Shown here: one piece after another, positions 17,107-25,459 of the stretch | How positions within the stretch are numbered: position 1 is the first letter of the stretch | How the letters are laid out: every line of letters starts with the position of its first letter | DNA from: Thermoanaerobaculia bacterium | Lineage (GTDB): Bacteria > Acidobacteriota > Thermoanaerobaculia > Gp7-AA8 | Assembly (NCBI GenBank): GCA_017883235.1 | Contig: JADGNY010000061.1 | Span: forward strand, 1 to 39,471 | Direction of reading: 5' to 3' | DNA length: 39,471 nt | Notes under the pieces: model-generated | The model's input: the letters and a program-made list of their open reading frames with translations, nothing else | Databases searched by the model: none | Told to the model about the DNA's origin: nothing | Made by a program: the position numbers and the translations under genes

Positions 17107-18375
17107 TCATCGCCGCGTCTCCGCGCCTCCGCGTGAGACCGTCCCCCGCGACCCCGTCCCCGCGGTCAGAACCGCCGGTGCGTCCTGGACGAACGCAACC
17201 TTCCCATCCGCGCGGCTGGCGTCGGGATTCACGATGCGGGACGGCGTCGAGGTGATGATCGACTCGAGCTCCTGCGGCGTCAGGTTCGGACGCTCGGACA
17301 GAAGGCGCGCGGCGATTCCGGCGATGATCGGGGCCGCGAACGACGTCCCCGAACGGAGGTTGGGCTTCGTACCGCGATAGTGATCCGGTGCCGTGATCGA
17401 GGCGCTGAAGATCCCCTGCGACGGCGCCAGGATCTCCAGGCCGCCGTGGCAGGCGCCCGGCCACCAACTGTTGTCGGCGGTCATGCCGCCGACGGTGATG
17501 AGACCATCGAGACCCTTCCCGAGGGTGGCCGGGAACCGGTCGACGACGCCGGAGCGTCCGCAGCCGTTGTCCACATTGTTTCCGGCCACGACGAAGAGGA
17601 AGCGCTTGCCGTTGGGATCGGGATTGCCGAGGGCATCGACGCCGCCGATCATGTCGCGGATCTTCCGCTCCACCGTGGCGAACGTCACCGGGGCGTTGTC
17701 AGGATTCGCTTCCAGCTTCTCCAGCACCCAGCCGCTGATGTTGACCACGGCAGTATGAAACTGCGGCGTCGCCGGATCCCAAGCATGGCGAATGATGTCG
17801 TTCAGCCCTTCCAGATAGGTGCGCGTCGTCGCCAGCGCCGACTCGTTCATCACCCGGATGCTGACGATCATCGCCTCGGGTGCCACGCCGACGTTCCTCC
17901 CCGCCACGAGCGACGCGACGCTCGTGCCGTGCTGCGCGCCGACGAGCTCCATCGTGTTCGAAAAGCAGGGGCTCAGCGCCTTGTTCGCACTGGTGCAGTT
18001 CGAGACACCGACGACGACCGAATGCGTGGCGTCGAAACCGGCGATCACGCGGCTGCCTGCCGGCGTCGCGAACTCGGTGTGCGCCGCCATGACGCCGGTG
18101 TCCATGACATAGACGACCACGCCGGCGCCGAGGGCGCGGCGGCGATAGTAACCGTCGAGGTTGCCGTCGCTTTGATCGATCCGGTCGAGATGCCAGAGGA
18201 GATTGGCGGCCGAGGGATCGCCGCAACCATCGAGTTTGGCCGCGTTGTGATTCGCGTCGAGCGCGACCTCGGACTCGTGGCAGCGCGTCGAAACGATCTC
18301 CTGTGCTCCGGCAGCCGTCGGATAAACGGCTAACGCAAACAGAACAGCGGCGAACGTTCTTCGCAGCGAGGTCAC
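17107..18375 (-). CDS. secreted subtilisin-like serine protease (S8 family)
   Basis: The catalytic triad is complete: Asp in VYVMDTGV, His in QHGTSVAS and Ser in RSGTSFAAP, with the oxyanion Asn in VVAGNN. In a 422-aa product from GTG 18375 these are about D92, H149, S345 and N266. The start VTSLRRTFAAVLFALAVYPTAAGAQ is a Sec signal; TTG at 18408 would add 11 residues ahead of it. Four to six Cys residues in the catalytic domain could form disulfides. A short pro-region-like segment precedes the domain. It probably degrades external protein. The last residues (RGGAETRR) and the stop codon are encoded by a dispersed repeat at 17111-17137, so the original C terminus may have differed. Confidence 0.92.
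   Translation of the reverse strand: MTSLRRTFAAVLFALAVYPTAAGAQEIVSTRCHESEVALDANHNAAKLDGCGDPSAANLLWHLDRIDQSDGNLDGYYRRRALGAGVVVYVMDTGVMAAHTEFATPAGSRVIAGFDATHSVVVGVSNCTSANKALSPCFSNTMELVGAQHGTSVASLVAGRNVGVAPEAMIVSIRVMNESALATTRTYLEGLNDIIRHAWDPATPQFHTAVVNISGWVLEKLEANPDNAPVTFATVERKIRDMIGGVDALGNPDPNGKRFLFVVAGNNVDNGCGRSGVVDRFPATLGKGLDGLITVGGMTADNSWWPGACHGGLEILAPSQGIFSASITAPDHYRGTKPNLRSGTSFAAPIIAGIAARLLSERPNLTPQELESIITSTPSRIVNPDASRADGKVAFVQDAPAVLTAGTGSRGTVSRGGAETRR
17111..17137. repeat. dispersed GC repeat, copy 1 (protease 3' end)
   Basis: The motif CCGCGTCTCCGCGCCTCCGCG is a near reverse complement of the motif at 38746-38770, differing at two positions over 25 bases. It overlaps the last codons of the subtilisin-like protease. 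Confidence 0.7.
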
Positions 18376-18507
18376 CTGAATTTTCGGAACGTCTTGGACG
18401 ACGAGCAATAAGATTCAGGCAAAGCGGGAGAAATGGCAAGTAAAATTATTGGGAATGGGGGGTCGGGAGTCGGGGGCCGGGGGCCGGAGCGGCACCGGGG
18501 CGAGCCC

Positions 18508-18657
18508 GCATTTCTCGCACTCTCACTGGAATCGTCGGCACCCTGTTCGTCGAGAGCCCTTCTCCCCCAGCGGTTTCTTGCTGGGGGAGAAGGGCTCTCG
18601 ACGAAGGGAGTGGCAAGGCTCTCAAGGGAACAATTCAAGTGAGCGTGTGAGAAATGC
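18508..18657. repeat. nested palindrome with 26-bp perfect stem
   Basis: The inner arms 18546-18571 and 18580-18605 are perfect reverse complements around an 8-base loop (GGTTTCTT). The outer arms at ~18508-18532 and ~18632-18657 are imperfect complements, GCATTTCTCGCACTC against GTGTGAGAAATGC. A single outer-arm-like word (GTGTGTGAGAAATGCGG) also occurs at 17049. It looks like a ~150-bp non-autonomous element. Its right end contains the ATG used by the gene at 18654. Confidence 0.8.
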
Positions 18658-20396
18658 AGGCTAGTGAATACTCCGACACCCGACACCCGACTCCCGGCCC
18701 CCGCCTCCTTGCTCTCGTCTTTTTCGTCGTCGCGCTCGGCGTCCGCCTTCTCAACGCTCCCTACATCTTCGAAGGGAGCAAGCCGCGGATCACTCCTGTC
18801 GACGAGCTCTACCACTGGAAGCGGATTGCCTACTCGGCCGCGCACTTTCCTCACGTGCTCGAATTCGATCGCGACCGGGGGGTTGGCGGCGCGTTCTGTC
18901 CGTGGCCGCCGCTTTACGATGTCGCGAGCGGAGGCGTGGCTCGACTGCTGGGAGTCGTCACAGGCACAGACAAGAGTGTCTGTGCGGACGAAGTCCTCGA
19001 ACGAATCGTCTGGTTCCCACCGATTCTCTTCGCCCTCTTCACCGGCATCGCAGCCTTCATCCTGATCAGAACCTGCGGCCTTGCGGTGGGCATCCTCACC
19101 GGCATCGCGCTGGCAACCTCACCATTCCTCGTCACCACCTCGTGGATCGGGAGCATCGATCATCACTTTCTCGAACCGGTGCTCACGTTCGCCATTCTCG
19201 GTGCGGCTTGCCTCGGCATACGCGCGGATACCCGGCGACAACGAATCCGCGCCGGAATCCTCCTCGGCATCGCCATCACCGCGGCGATGTTCGTGCAGAC
19301 GGCGCTTCTCATCGCCGCCGCGCTCGCCTTCGCCGTCCTCTTTTTCTGGAGTGATGGCGTCGCGGCAACGTGCGGCTTCGGCATTGCGGCCGTCGCTGTT
19401 GCCCTTTACCGCCTCACGCGCGCGCCCGGCTTTCCCGACAACCAGTGGTTCCTCGGCTGGACGCATGCATCGCTCTTCGCCGCCGCGGCGGCCGCGTGCG
19501 CGATCGTCATCGTTCGTCCACGATGGCGCGTCGTCGCTCTGCTCGCAGGCGTCGCCGTCCTCCTGGCCTCCCCCACCGTCCCCGCCTCCCTCCTCAGCGG
19601 CGCTCATTTCTTCGGCGGCGACCGCTGGCTGAAAACGATTCAGGAGTTCCAGCCCCTCTGGCGCGCACACGGCGACGATCTCCTCTCCGATCTCGCCGGC
19701 TTCTCCGGCGGCGCGATCCTGGTCTGGTTTCTTCTGGTGCGCGCCATCCGAACGCGTGACCACGCCCGCCTCGCGGTCGCCCTCTTCGCCATCGCCTACG
19801 TCGGGCTGACGATCACCAGCCGCCGCTTCTGGATCGTGGCCATTCCGCTGCTCGCCCTGGCCGGCGCGCTTTACATCCCGCTCATCGCGCGCAAACGACT
19901 TGCGATTCTGGTGGCGTTGATGATCGCTCTCCCGCCGCCATTGCAACTCGCCGGCTGGCTGATGACGCCGATGACGCCGGTACCGCCGAATCAACAGCAG
20001 TGGCTCAACGCCGTGGCGTTCATCCGCACGCTCCCGCCCGGACGTATCCTCGGCCCGTGGTCGATGGGGCATGCTATCGACGTCAAAGGACGGCATCCCG
20101 TGGTCATCGACAACTTCGGGACGATGCCCGACGCGCAGACGTTCGAGCGCGCCCAGGAAGCGTTTCTCGCGCACGACGAGGCAACGCTGGCGCGCTACTG
20201 CGACGCGGCCGGCGTCCGTTATCTCATCCTCGAACAGCCCCGTTTCGGCATCGCCTCCGCGAATGCCATCCTCGGCACGGAGCGCGCACCGGAATCGACC
20301 TGGTGGTGGCATGTTTGGCGTGGGGAACAGCCGAGACAATTCCATCTGCTCTGGAGCCAGCCGGAGCTGCGAGTCTATAAGCTGTCATCCAAATGA
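18654..20396 (+). CDS. STT3/PglB-like multi-spanning membrane glycosyltransferase
   Basis: The protein has 580 aa with about 10-12 hydrophobic segments and a soluble C-terminal part. The first loop has VDELYHWKRIAY (D50), matching the position of the catalytic acidic motif of STT3-type oligosaccharyltransferases. SIDHHFLEP at ~167-175 matches their DHH/E motif. Around 467 the sequence reads GPWSMGHAIDVKGRHPVVIDNFG, aligning with the family WWDYG...DNF region but with PWSMG in place of WWDYG. It may be a diverged oligosaccharyltransferase or a related lipid-linked-sugar transferase at the inner membrane. The start ATG lies in a palindromic repeat; I see no alternative in-frame start before the first membrane span. 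Codons near 18964-18985 come from a second dispersed palindrome. Confidence 0.8.
   Translation: MQASEYSDTRHPTPGPRLLALVFFVVALGVRLLNAPYIFEGSKPRITPVDELYHWKRIAYSAAHFPHVLEFDRDRGVGGAFCPWPPLYDVASGGVARLLGVVTGTDKSVCADEVLERIVWFPPILFALFTGIAAFILIRTCGLAVGILTGIALATSPFLVTTSWIGSIDHHFLEPVLTFAILGAACLGIRADTRRQRIRAGILLGIAITAAMFVQTALLIAAALAFAVLFFWSDGVAATCGFGIAAVAVALYRLTRAPGFPDNQWFLGWTHASLFAAAAAACAIVIVRPRWRVVALLAGVAVLLASPTVPASLLSGAHFFGGDRWLKTIQEFQPLWRAHGDDLLSDLAGFSGGAILVWFLLVRAIRTRDHARLAVALFAIAYVGLTITSRRFWIVAIPLLALAGALYIPLIARKRLAILVALMIALPPPLQLAGWLMTPMTPVPPNQQQWLNAVAFIRTLPPGRILGPWSMGHAIDVKGRHPVVIDNFGTMPDAQTFERAQEAFLAHDEATLARYCDAAGVRYLILEQPRFGIASANAILGTERAPESTWWWHVWRGEQPRQFHLLWSQPELRVYKLSSK
18964..18985. repeat. 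22-bp perfect palindrome inside coding sequence, copy 1
   Basis: GCACAGACA and TGTCTGTGC flank the centre AGAG. The identical 22 bases occur at 28850-28871 upstream of the helicase gene. Here the element encodes residues around TDKSVC of the STT3-like protein without breaking the frame. Confidence 0.85.
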
Positions 20397-20590
20397 GCTG
20401 TCATCCTGAGCCGCCGGAGCCGCGTAATCGCGGAGCGATTGCGCGGCGCAGGACGGTCGAAGGACCCCCAGGTTGTATCCCGGTTGGGCGGCGGAAAGTC
20501 GACATCCACCGCCCTGTCCGGGCTTCGACTGGGGGATCGTTCGGCGCGCTCTGCCCCTCCGGGGCTGCCGCCGCCTCACGATGACAGGTT
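20397..20590. repeat. dispersed element with TGTCATCCTGAG/GATGACA ends
   Basis: The stretch begins CTGTCATCCTGAGC and ends CACGATGACAGG, so the tips are inverted. Related tips are seen at ~29857 (TGTCATTCTGAGCG) and ~33360 (CTGTCGTCCTGAAGCG). There is no coding evidence. It occupies the space between the STT3-like gene and the gene at 20617. Confidence 0.6.
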
Positions 20591-20616
20591 CAGTAAACAG
20601 CGCTTCGAGGACCACA

Positions 20617-22116
20617 ATGTTCGAAGAATTCACAGCCGAGGCCCAGCGTCCCCCGATTCTGGAGCGACTGTTCGCGCCGTCGGTCGCGCCGTCGTTCCTG
20701 CGCGCCCGTTGGATATGGCTTCGCTGTCTTGGGGCGATCTTCTTCTCCGCCTTTTACTCGCTCTACTTCCAGATCCACGGGCTCATCGGCCCGCACGGCA
20801 TCCTGCCGGCGTTCGAATATCTCGACGCCGTCCATCGCGCCCTTGGACTGAAAGGCTACTGGCTCGCGCCGACGCTGCTCTGGCTCAACAGCGGCGACCG
20901 GATGCTGAGCGCCATCGTCTGGATCGGTTTCGCTGCCTCGGTGGCGATCATCCTCAATCTCTGGCCGCGGCTCTCCATCGCCATCGCCGGCATCTGCTTC
21001 CTCTCGTTCATCGGCGCGGCACAGGAGTTCGCGGGCTATCAGTCGGACGGCATGCTGCTGGAAGCGGCCTTCCTCTCGATCTTCCTCGCGCCGCGCGGGA
21101 TCCGGCCGGGGATGGCAATCGCTCAGGCGCCGTCGCGGGCGGCCGTCTTCATGCTGCAGTGGGAGTGGTTCCGCATCTACTTCGAATCGGGCCTGGTCAA
21201 GATCCTCAGCGGCGAGGAGCAGTGGCGCAATCTGACGGCGATGGACAAGTACTACGAGAACGGCCCGCTGCCGTCGTGGATCGGCTGGTACGTGCAGCAA
21301 TGGCCGCACTCGTTCCACGCCTTCTCCGCCGGACTGACGCTCGCCGTCGAGCTGTTCGTGGTCTGGCTTCTCTTCGCGCCGCGCAAGGCTTCGCTCTGCC
21401 GGCTGATCGCATTCCTCATCGTCACGCCGCTGCAGATCGGCATCATCCTGACGGCGAACTATGCGTTCCTGAACTATCTGGTGCTTTTCCTGGGAGTGCT
21501 GCTGCTCGATGACTCCATCCTGCGAGGACCGGCGCCCGCGCCGGCGGCGAAGAAACCGTCGATCGCCGCGGCAGTCGTGCTGACGACGATCTTCCTCACG
21601 TCGATCGCCAGCTTCGTGATGCCGTCGTTCCCGACCGCCACGCTGCTCGAGCCGTTTCGCATCGCCAATCGCTACGGCCTCTTCGCGGTCATGACGCGCA
21701 ACCGGTACGAGATCGAGTTTCAGGGAACGCGCGACGGCGTCACATGGGTCGCCTATCCGTTCCGCTACAAGCCGCAGGATGTCCGCATGCGGCCGGGCCT
21801 CTACGCTCCCTACCAGCCGCGCTTCGAGTGGAACCTCTGGTTCGCATCGCTCGGATCGGTGGACGAGAACCGATGGGTGCTGAACACCGAGGGGCGGCTG
21901 CTCGAAAACTCCCCGCCGGTGCTCGCGTTGTTCGCGGGCAATCCGTTCGCGGACAAGCCGCCCATCGCGGTCCGCGCCGTCGCCTGGCAGTACTGGTTCA
22001 CCACGCGCGAGGAGCGCGCACGCACCGGTGCGTGGTGGCGGCGCGAAGCGCTGGGCGCCTACGCGCCGGCGGCGAAGCGAGCGGCGGACGGCAGTATTAC
22101 GTTCGATAACGACTGA
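20617..22116 (+). CDS. lipase maturation factor family membrane protein
   Basis: ATG at 20617 is preferred because GAGG lies about 7 bases ahead; in-frame ATG 20581 and the open sequence before it lie in a dispersed repeat. The 499-aa protein has several hydrophobic spans, then a C-terminal soluble domain. Hallmarks of the LMF1-like family are the LIGPHGILPA segment after the first span, QSDGMLLEAAFLSIFLAP, LQWEWFRIYFESGLVKIL and the following YYENGPLP. Vertebrate LMF1 assists folding of dimeric lipases in the ER; bacterial members are uncharacterised. The end (FTTREERARTGAWWRR) is also typical. It follows the STT3-like gene on the same strand. The function here can only be guessed as envelope protein or lipid maturation. 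Confidence 0.9.
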   Translation: MFEEFTAEAQRPPILERLFAPSVAPSFLRARWIWLRCLGAIFFSAFYSLYFQIHGLIGPHGILPAFEYLDAVHRALGLKGYWLAPTLLWLNSGDRMLSAIVWIGFAASVAIILNLWPRLSIAIAGICFLSFIGAAQEFAGYQSDGMLLEAAFLSIFLAPRGIRPGMAIAQAPSRAAVFMLQWEWFRIYFESGLVKILSGEEQWRNLTAMDKYYENGPLPSWIGWYVQQWPHSFHAFSAGLTLAVELFVVWLLFAPRKASLCRLIAFLIVTPLQIGIILTANYAFLNYLVLFLGVLLLDDSILRGPAPAPAAKKPSIAAAVVLTTIFLTSIASFVMPSFPTATLLEPFRIANRYGLFAVMTRNRYEIEFQGTRDGVTWVAYPFRYKPQDVRMRPGLYAPYQPRFEWNLWFASLGSVDENRWVLNTEGRLLENSPPVLALFAGNPFADKPPIAVRAVAWQYWFTTREERARTGAWWRREALGAYAPAAKRAADGSITFDND

Positions 22117-22148
22117 GGCTGGCACGCGATTAGCTATTGCTGAGCCAC

Positions 22149-22304
22149 ATGGGAAACTTACTTTGGCTCATCATCGTGATCCTCGTAGTTCTTTGGCTTG
22201 GCGGCTTTGCGATGCATATGGGCGGTCCACTCATTCACCTGCTGCTCGTGGTCGCTGTGATCGTGCTGATCATTCGGCTCATCACAGGCCGGCGCGTCGT
22301 TTAG
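22149..22304 (+). CDS. 51-aa hydrophobic membrane peptide, lmo0937 family
   Basis: MGNLLWLIIVILVVLWLGGF starts a peptide with two membrane spans separated by AMHMGGPLIH and closed by RLITGRRVV. This matches the small lmo0937/DUF5670 family, whose members are usually 45-55 aa with the same LIHLLLVVAVIVLIIRL pattern and a basic end. Their role is unknown; some are stress-linked. The stop codon lies in a dispersed repeat. The gene is 32 bases after the lipase-maturation-factor gene. Confidence 0.85.
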   Translation: MGNLLWLIIVILVVLWLGGFAMHMGGPLIHLLLVVAVIVLIIRLITGRRVV

Positions 22305-22348
22305 CCGGCACGGCCGGCGGCGTTGGTTGCCCAAGGCTCGGCCACCAG
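22301..22348. repeat. dispersed 48-bp repeat, copy 2 (inverted)
   Basis: The reverse complement of this stretch matches 11518-11566 at the lodB start, with identical blocks CGAGCCTTGGGCAA and GCCGGCCGTGCCGGC. It overlaps the end of the lmo0937-type gene. Confidence 0.75.
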
Positions 22349-22384
22349 TGGCGAAACCAGGGCTCCTCCGCGTCGGCCGTCCGA

Positions 22385-23209
22385 TTAGACGGCACGCTTG
22401 AACGCGGCGACGAGCCGCGCGACGCGATCGGGGTCGACGGGCGCTTCCACGCGTCCGTCGATCTTGATCGACGTTCCGACGATCGCGCCGTCAGCGTCCG
22501 CGAACGCGCCTGCATTCGCCTCCGTCAGGCCGCTGCCGATGAGAATCGGTGCGTCGGGAAGCGCCGCGCGCAATGCGGCGAAGCCGGCGCGATCGGGCTC
22601 CGCTCCCGTCTCCGCACCGCTGACGATGATGCCGTCCGCAAGTCCGCGATACCTCAAGTCTTTCGCCACCTGAATCTCATCCAGCGCAACGACAGGCACC
22701 GCGTGTTTGACCATGTGATCGGCGAAGAGCAGGACCTCCGGCGCGATGGCCGCCCGCTTGCGCAAAGTCTCCGCGGCGCGGCCTTCGATGATCCCCTGAT
22801 CGGTCAACATCGTGCCGGTGTGGATGTTGACGCGGATGAAGGCCGCCCCGGTTGCCGCGGCGATGCCGATGGCTGACGCCGCATCGTTCCGCAAGACGTT
22901 CACACCAAACGGCAGCGCCACCTCCGCCGTTATGGCAACGATCACGCGCGTCAGCGCCGCCACCGTCTCGGCCGGCACGTGATCCTTGAAGAATGGCCGG
23001 TCGCCGAAATTCTCGAACGCCATGGCATCGCAACCGCCCTCGCGCAACGCACGCGCGTCGCGTAGCGCCGCGTCGATCACGGCCTGCATCGAACCGGCGT
23101 ACCGAGGAGCACCGGGAAGCGCATCGACATGCACCATGCCGATGACGGCGTTGCGGCCGAAGCGGTGTCGGAAATCGTCGCGGTTGAGCATGGGAAGCAG
23201 AGTATCCAC
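22385..23209 (-). CDS. BtpA/SgcQ family TIM-barrel protein
   Basis: The protein has 274 aa. IGMVHVDALPGAPRY near the start, DAMAFENFGDRPF, LPFGVNVLRNDA, FIRVNIHTGTMLTDQG and the closing DGAIVGTSIK are signature blocks of the BtpA family. BtpA is linked to photosystem I assembly in cyanobacteria; SgcQ-type relatives sit in sugar or nucleoside operons, and most members are uncharacterised. The fold is a TIM barrel. GTG at 23209 is chosen because GGAG lies 7 bases upstream; ATG at 23191 is the alternative. It is separated from the upstream minus-strand gene by a large palindromic element, so an operon is unlikely. No photosynthesis genes are nearby. Confidence 0.9.
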   Translation of the reverse strand: MDTLLPMLNRDDFRHRFGRNAVIGMVHVDALPGAPRYAGSMQAVIDAALRDARALREGGCDAMAFENFGDRPFFKDHVPAETVAALTRVIVAITAEVALPFGVNVLRNDAASAIGIAAATGAAFIRVNIHTGTMLTDQGIIEGRAAETLRKRAAIAPEVLLFADHMVKHAVPVVALDEIQVAKDLRYRGLADGIIVSGAETGAEPDRAGFAALRAALPDAPILIGSGLTEANAGAFADADGAIVGTSIKIDGRVEAPVDPDRVARLVAAFKRAV

Positions 23210-23236
23210 AATCGAGCTCCGCGGCGAAGCCGCAAC

Positions 23237-23716
23237 GGAGCGCTGGCGTCTCGCCGGCTGGCGCAGCGGCAGCCTGCCCTTGAGCGAAGCCGAAGGGTCT
23301 CGCCGCTGCCTTGGCGGCTTCGCCGCCTGGAGGTTGGACGTTCTGCCGGCGAAGCCGGCTTGAGATCGTAGCCCCCGGTTTCAACCGGGGGTTTTCGAGG
23401 TCGCCCCCGGGTTGCAGCCCGCTTTAGCGGGCGACAGATTCCGAGGTGCACTCCGCAGGGGCGTCCGCACCTGACCTGCTCTGTCGCCCGCTAAAGCGGG
23501 CTCGCAATTTTGGGCGACCACGAACCCCCCGGTTGAAACCGGGGGCTACGTTCTTACGGCAGCTTCGCCGCCGGTTTTGACGCGTTTGCGACGAGCAGCG
23601 CTTCTCTCGCCCGCCCGCCAGACACCAGACATTCGCTGGTAACCTCAGCGGCGAGACCCTTCGGCTTCGCTCAGGGCAGGCTACCGCCGAGCCAGCCGGC
23701 GAGACGCCAGCGCTCC
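23237..23716. repeat. composite nested palindrome (family A copy 2 plus two inner palindromes)
   Basis: The outer arms 23237-23261 and 23692-23716 are the same 25-base sequence as at 1301-1429, extended inward by complementary sequence (CTTCGGCTTCGCTCAGGGCAGG side). Inside are arms 23368-23391 and ~23525-23549 (GTAGCCCCCGGTTTCAACC) and arms 23417-23437 and 23481-23501 (GCCCGCTTTAGCGGGCGACAG). The layers are concentric, as if elements had inserted into one another. No open frame is convincing. The right end touches the stop codon of the nuclease gene at 23718. Confidence 0.85.
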
Positions 23717-23717
23717 G

Positions 23718-24536
23718 TCAGATCAGCGCCGTCATCCTCGTGGCCAGCCGCGGATCACCGATCGTCTCCGCTACCTCGGCGAACGACGGCGGCGCACCGC
23801 GCCAGCGCAGGTCATCGACGTCCTCAAAGAGTGGCGCATCGGTCCGCAGCGTTGCCAGCGTCTTGAAGAGCAAGGCCAGCTCGCGGTTGGGACCAGTGAG
23901 AACCTGATCCGGGAATTGTTCGATCGGTCCGTACTGCGCGACGAGACGCGCGGCGGTCTTCGTGCCGATGCGCGGAATGCCGGGATAGCCGTCCGCGGCG
24001 TCGCCGGATAGCGCCAGGTAGTCGGGGATCAGTGCAGGGGCGACGCCGAACTTTGCGCGGACACCGGCATCGTCGCGAATCAGGCCGCTCTTCCGGTCGA
24101 CCTGGACGACCCGCTCCCCCACCACGCACTGCGCCAGATCCTTGTCCGGCGTCCAGATGCACACTTTCTCGACGCGCGGATCGCGGCCCGCGAGGTATGC
24201 GGCCGAAGCAAGGGCATCGTCGGCTTCGAGCTCGACCATCGGCCAGGTGGCCACGCCCATCGCCACGAGCGCGGCTTCCAGCGGATGAAACTGCGCCCAC
24301 AGCGCGCGCTCGATCCCCGCGCCGGTCTTGTAGCCCGGCCAGAGGTCATTGCGGAACGACTCGATGACATGATCGGTGGCCACGCCGATGTGCGTGGCTC
24401 CCCCTTCCAGCATCTGCGCCACCGTGCCGAGAACGCCGGCCACCGCGCCGAACGGAGGATCGCTCTTCTTGAACCGGCGGATCCCGAAGAAATGGCGGAA
24501 CAGCTCATACGTCCCGTCGATGAGGTGAACGATCAT
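23718..24536 (-). CDS. FEN-like 5'-3' exonuclease
   Basis: The 272-aa product is similar to the stand-alone N-terminal nuclease domain of DNA polymerase I. MIVHLIDGTYELFRHFF carries the first metal-binding Asp, ELEADDALAS is the central acidic cluster, TPDKDLAQCV the next, and DYLALSGDAADGYPGIPRIGTKTAARLVAQYG is the DNA-binding helix-hairpin-helix with its Asp pair. It should cut 5' flaps or RNA primers in replication and repair. There is no polymerase domain, so it resembles ExoIX/Xni-type proteins. ATG 24536 overlaps the upstream gene stop (ATGA), which argues against the longer frame start and implies translational coupling. Confidence 0.92.
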   Translation of the reverse strand: MIVHLIDGTYELFRHFFGIRRFKKSDPPFGAVAGVLGTVAQMLEGGATHIGVATDHVIESFRNDLWPGYKTGAGIERALWAQFHPLEAALVAMGVATWPMVELEADDALASAAYLAGRDPRVEKVCIWTPDKDLAQCVVGERVVQVDRKSGLIRDDAGVRAKFGVAPALIPDYLALSGDAADGYPGIPRIGTKTAARLVAQYGPIEQFPDQVLTGPNRELALLFKTLATLRTDAPLFEDVDDLRWRGAPPSFAEVAETIGDPRLATRMTALI

Positions 24537-25459
24537 GCCTTTGCCAGTCGAAGCGCCGCGGCCATCTGATGGAGACGCCAGCCGTATTGCTTCTCTTCCT
24601 GCTGACAACTGTAGACGAGCTTGAGGTCGTGCTCATCGTCGCTCGGGATCACGCGCGCGGCGAGCGACGCCCAATCGGGAAGATCGTGGGCCGGCTGCAG
24701 AGCGGCGTCGAAGTCCGGACGGCCGATGGATGCGTATGCGGCCAGCATGGCCACGGCGAGGTGGTCGACGGCATCGGCGGCGAGATACGGCTGCAGAACC
24801 CGGGTGGCGTGACAGGCCGTGACGAGATGGAGAACGGTGAAATCGCCGGTCGCCAGAAAGAGCAAGGCAGCGATCTTGGCCAGATGGCCAAGCGCGAGGT
24901 TCCTGATCCCGAACCGGTAGTCGTCGAAGGCGGGAATGGCGACGACTTTCAGAATGCTCCCGCTGATGCTGCGCGTTCCAAACTGCTTCGGGAAGCGATC
25001 GTCACGGTTCATCGCCAGAAACGCATCGATCGCCGATTCCCAGCGCATCTCGTCACGGCGTTTCAGTTCCGCGTAACCGACGTCCCACGCGGTGAGGGCG
25101 TCCGGAAGATCGACGTCGTCTCCGCTATCGACGGCGTAGGCCGTGCGGATCAGGCCGTGAAAGGCCTCGCTGGTGAGAGCGGGAGTCAGGGGCGATACGG
25201 CATCGCGCAGAAAGACCTCCCTCCCTTTCTCCTTCAGCTCGGCGGCGAACTTCGTCGATCGCGCGATCTCGCTCTCCGGCTTTGATCGCAGCCGCCGCTG
25301 GTAGAACGCCGCGAACTCGCGAAGCCGCTCGTCGCTCGCGCCGAGGCGGTCGAGCGCGACCAGCGCCATCGACAGATGATTGGCCATGCCGTTGGCGGCA
25401 TAGCTGGCGCTGAACGGCCGCGAATCGGCGAGCAGCGAATGCAGCGTGCCCGTGGCTAC
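24533..25459 (-). CDS. questin oxidase-like protein, start disturbed
   Basis: The segment FSASYAANGMANHLSMALVALDRLGAS, followed by a His-containing helical protein (FHGLIRTAYAVDSGDD, FTVLHLVTACHATRVLQPYL), matches the questin_oxidase-like (DUF4243) family. Members are oxygenase-like proteins named after a fungal Baeyer-Villiger enzyme; bacterial roles are unknown. The start is a problem. No ATG, GTG or TTG precedes the conserved block in this frame until ATG 25387, which would delete its beginning. A different frame offers ATG 25491 with GGAGGAGC ahead and reads MIAKRITPEEE to a TAG just where this frame takes over at GGAGGAGGAG. A one-base frameshift there would give a normal N terminus. The gene overlaps the nuclease by ATGA. 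Confidence 0.75.
   Translation of the reverse strand, partial: VATGTLHSLLADSRPFSASYAANGMANHLSMALVALDRLGASDERLREFAAFYQRRLRSKPESEIARSTKFAAELKEKGREVFLRDAVSPLTPALTSEAFHGLIRTAYAVDSGDDVDLPDALTAWDVGYAELKRRDEMRWESAIDAFLAMNRDDRFPKQFGTRSISGSILKVVAIPAFDDYRFGIRNLALGHLAKIAALLFLATGDFTVLHLVTACHATRVLQPYLAADAVDHLAVAMLAAYASIGRPDFDAALQPAHDLPDWASLAARVIPSDDEHDLKLVYSCQQEEKQYGWRLHQMAAALRLAKA

Noticed and set aside
19119-20345. 408-aa minus-strand frame opposite the STT3-like gene
   Set aside because: Charged, low-complexity shadow of a membrane-protein gene; the plus strand has conserved motifs.
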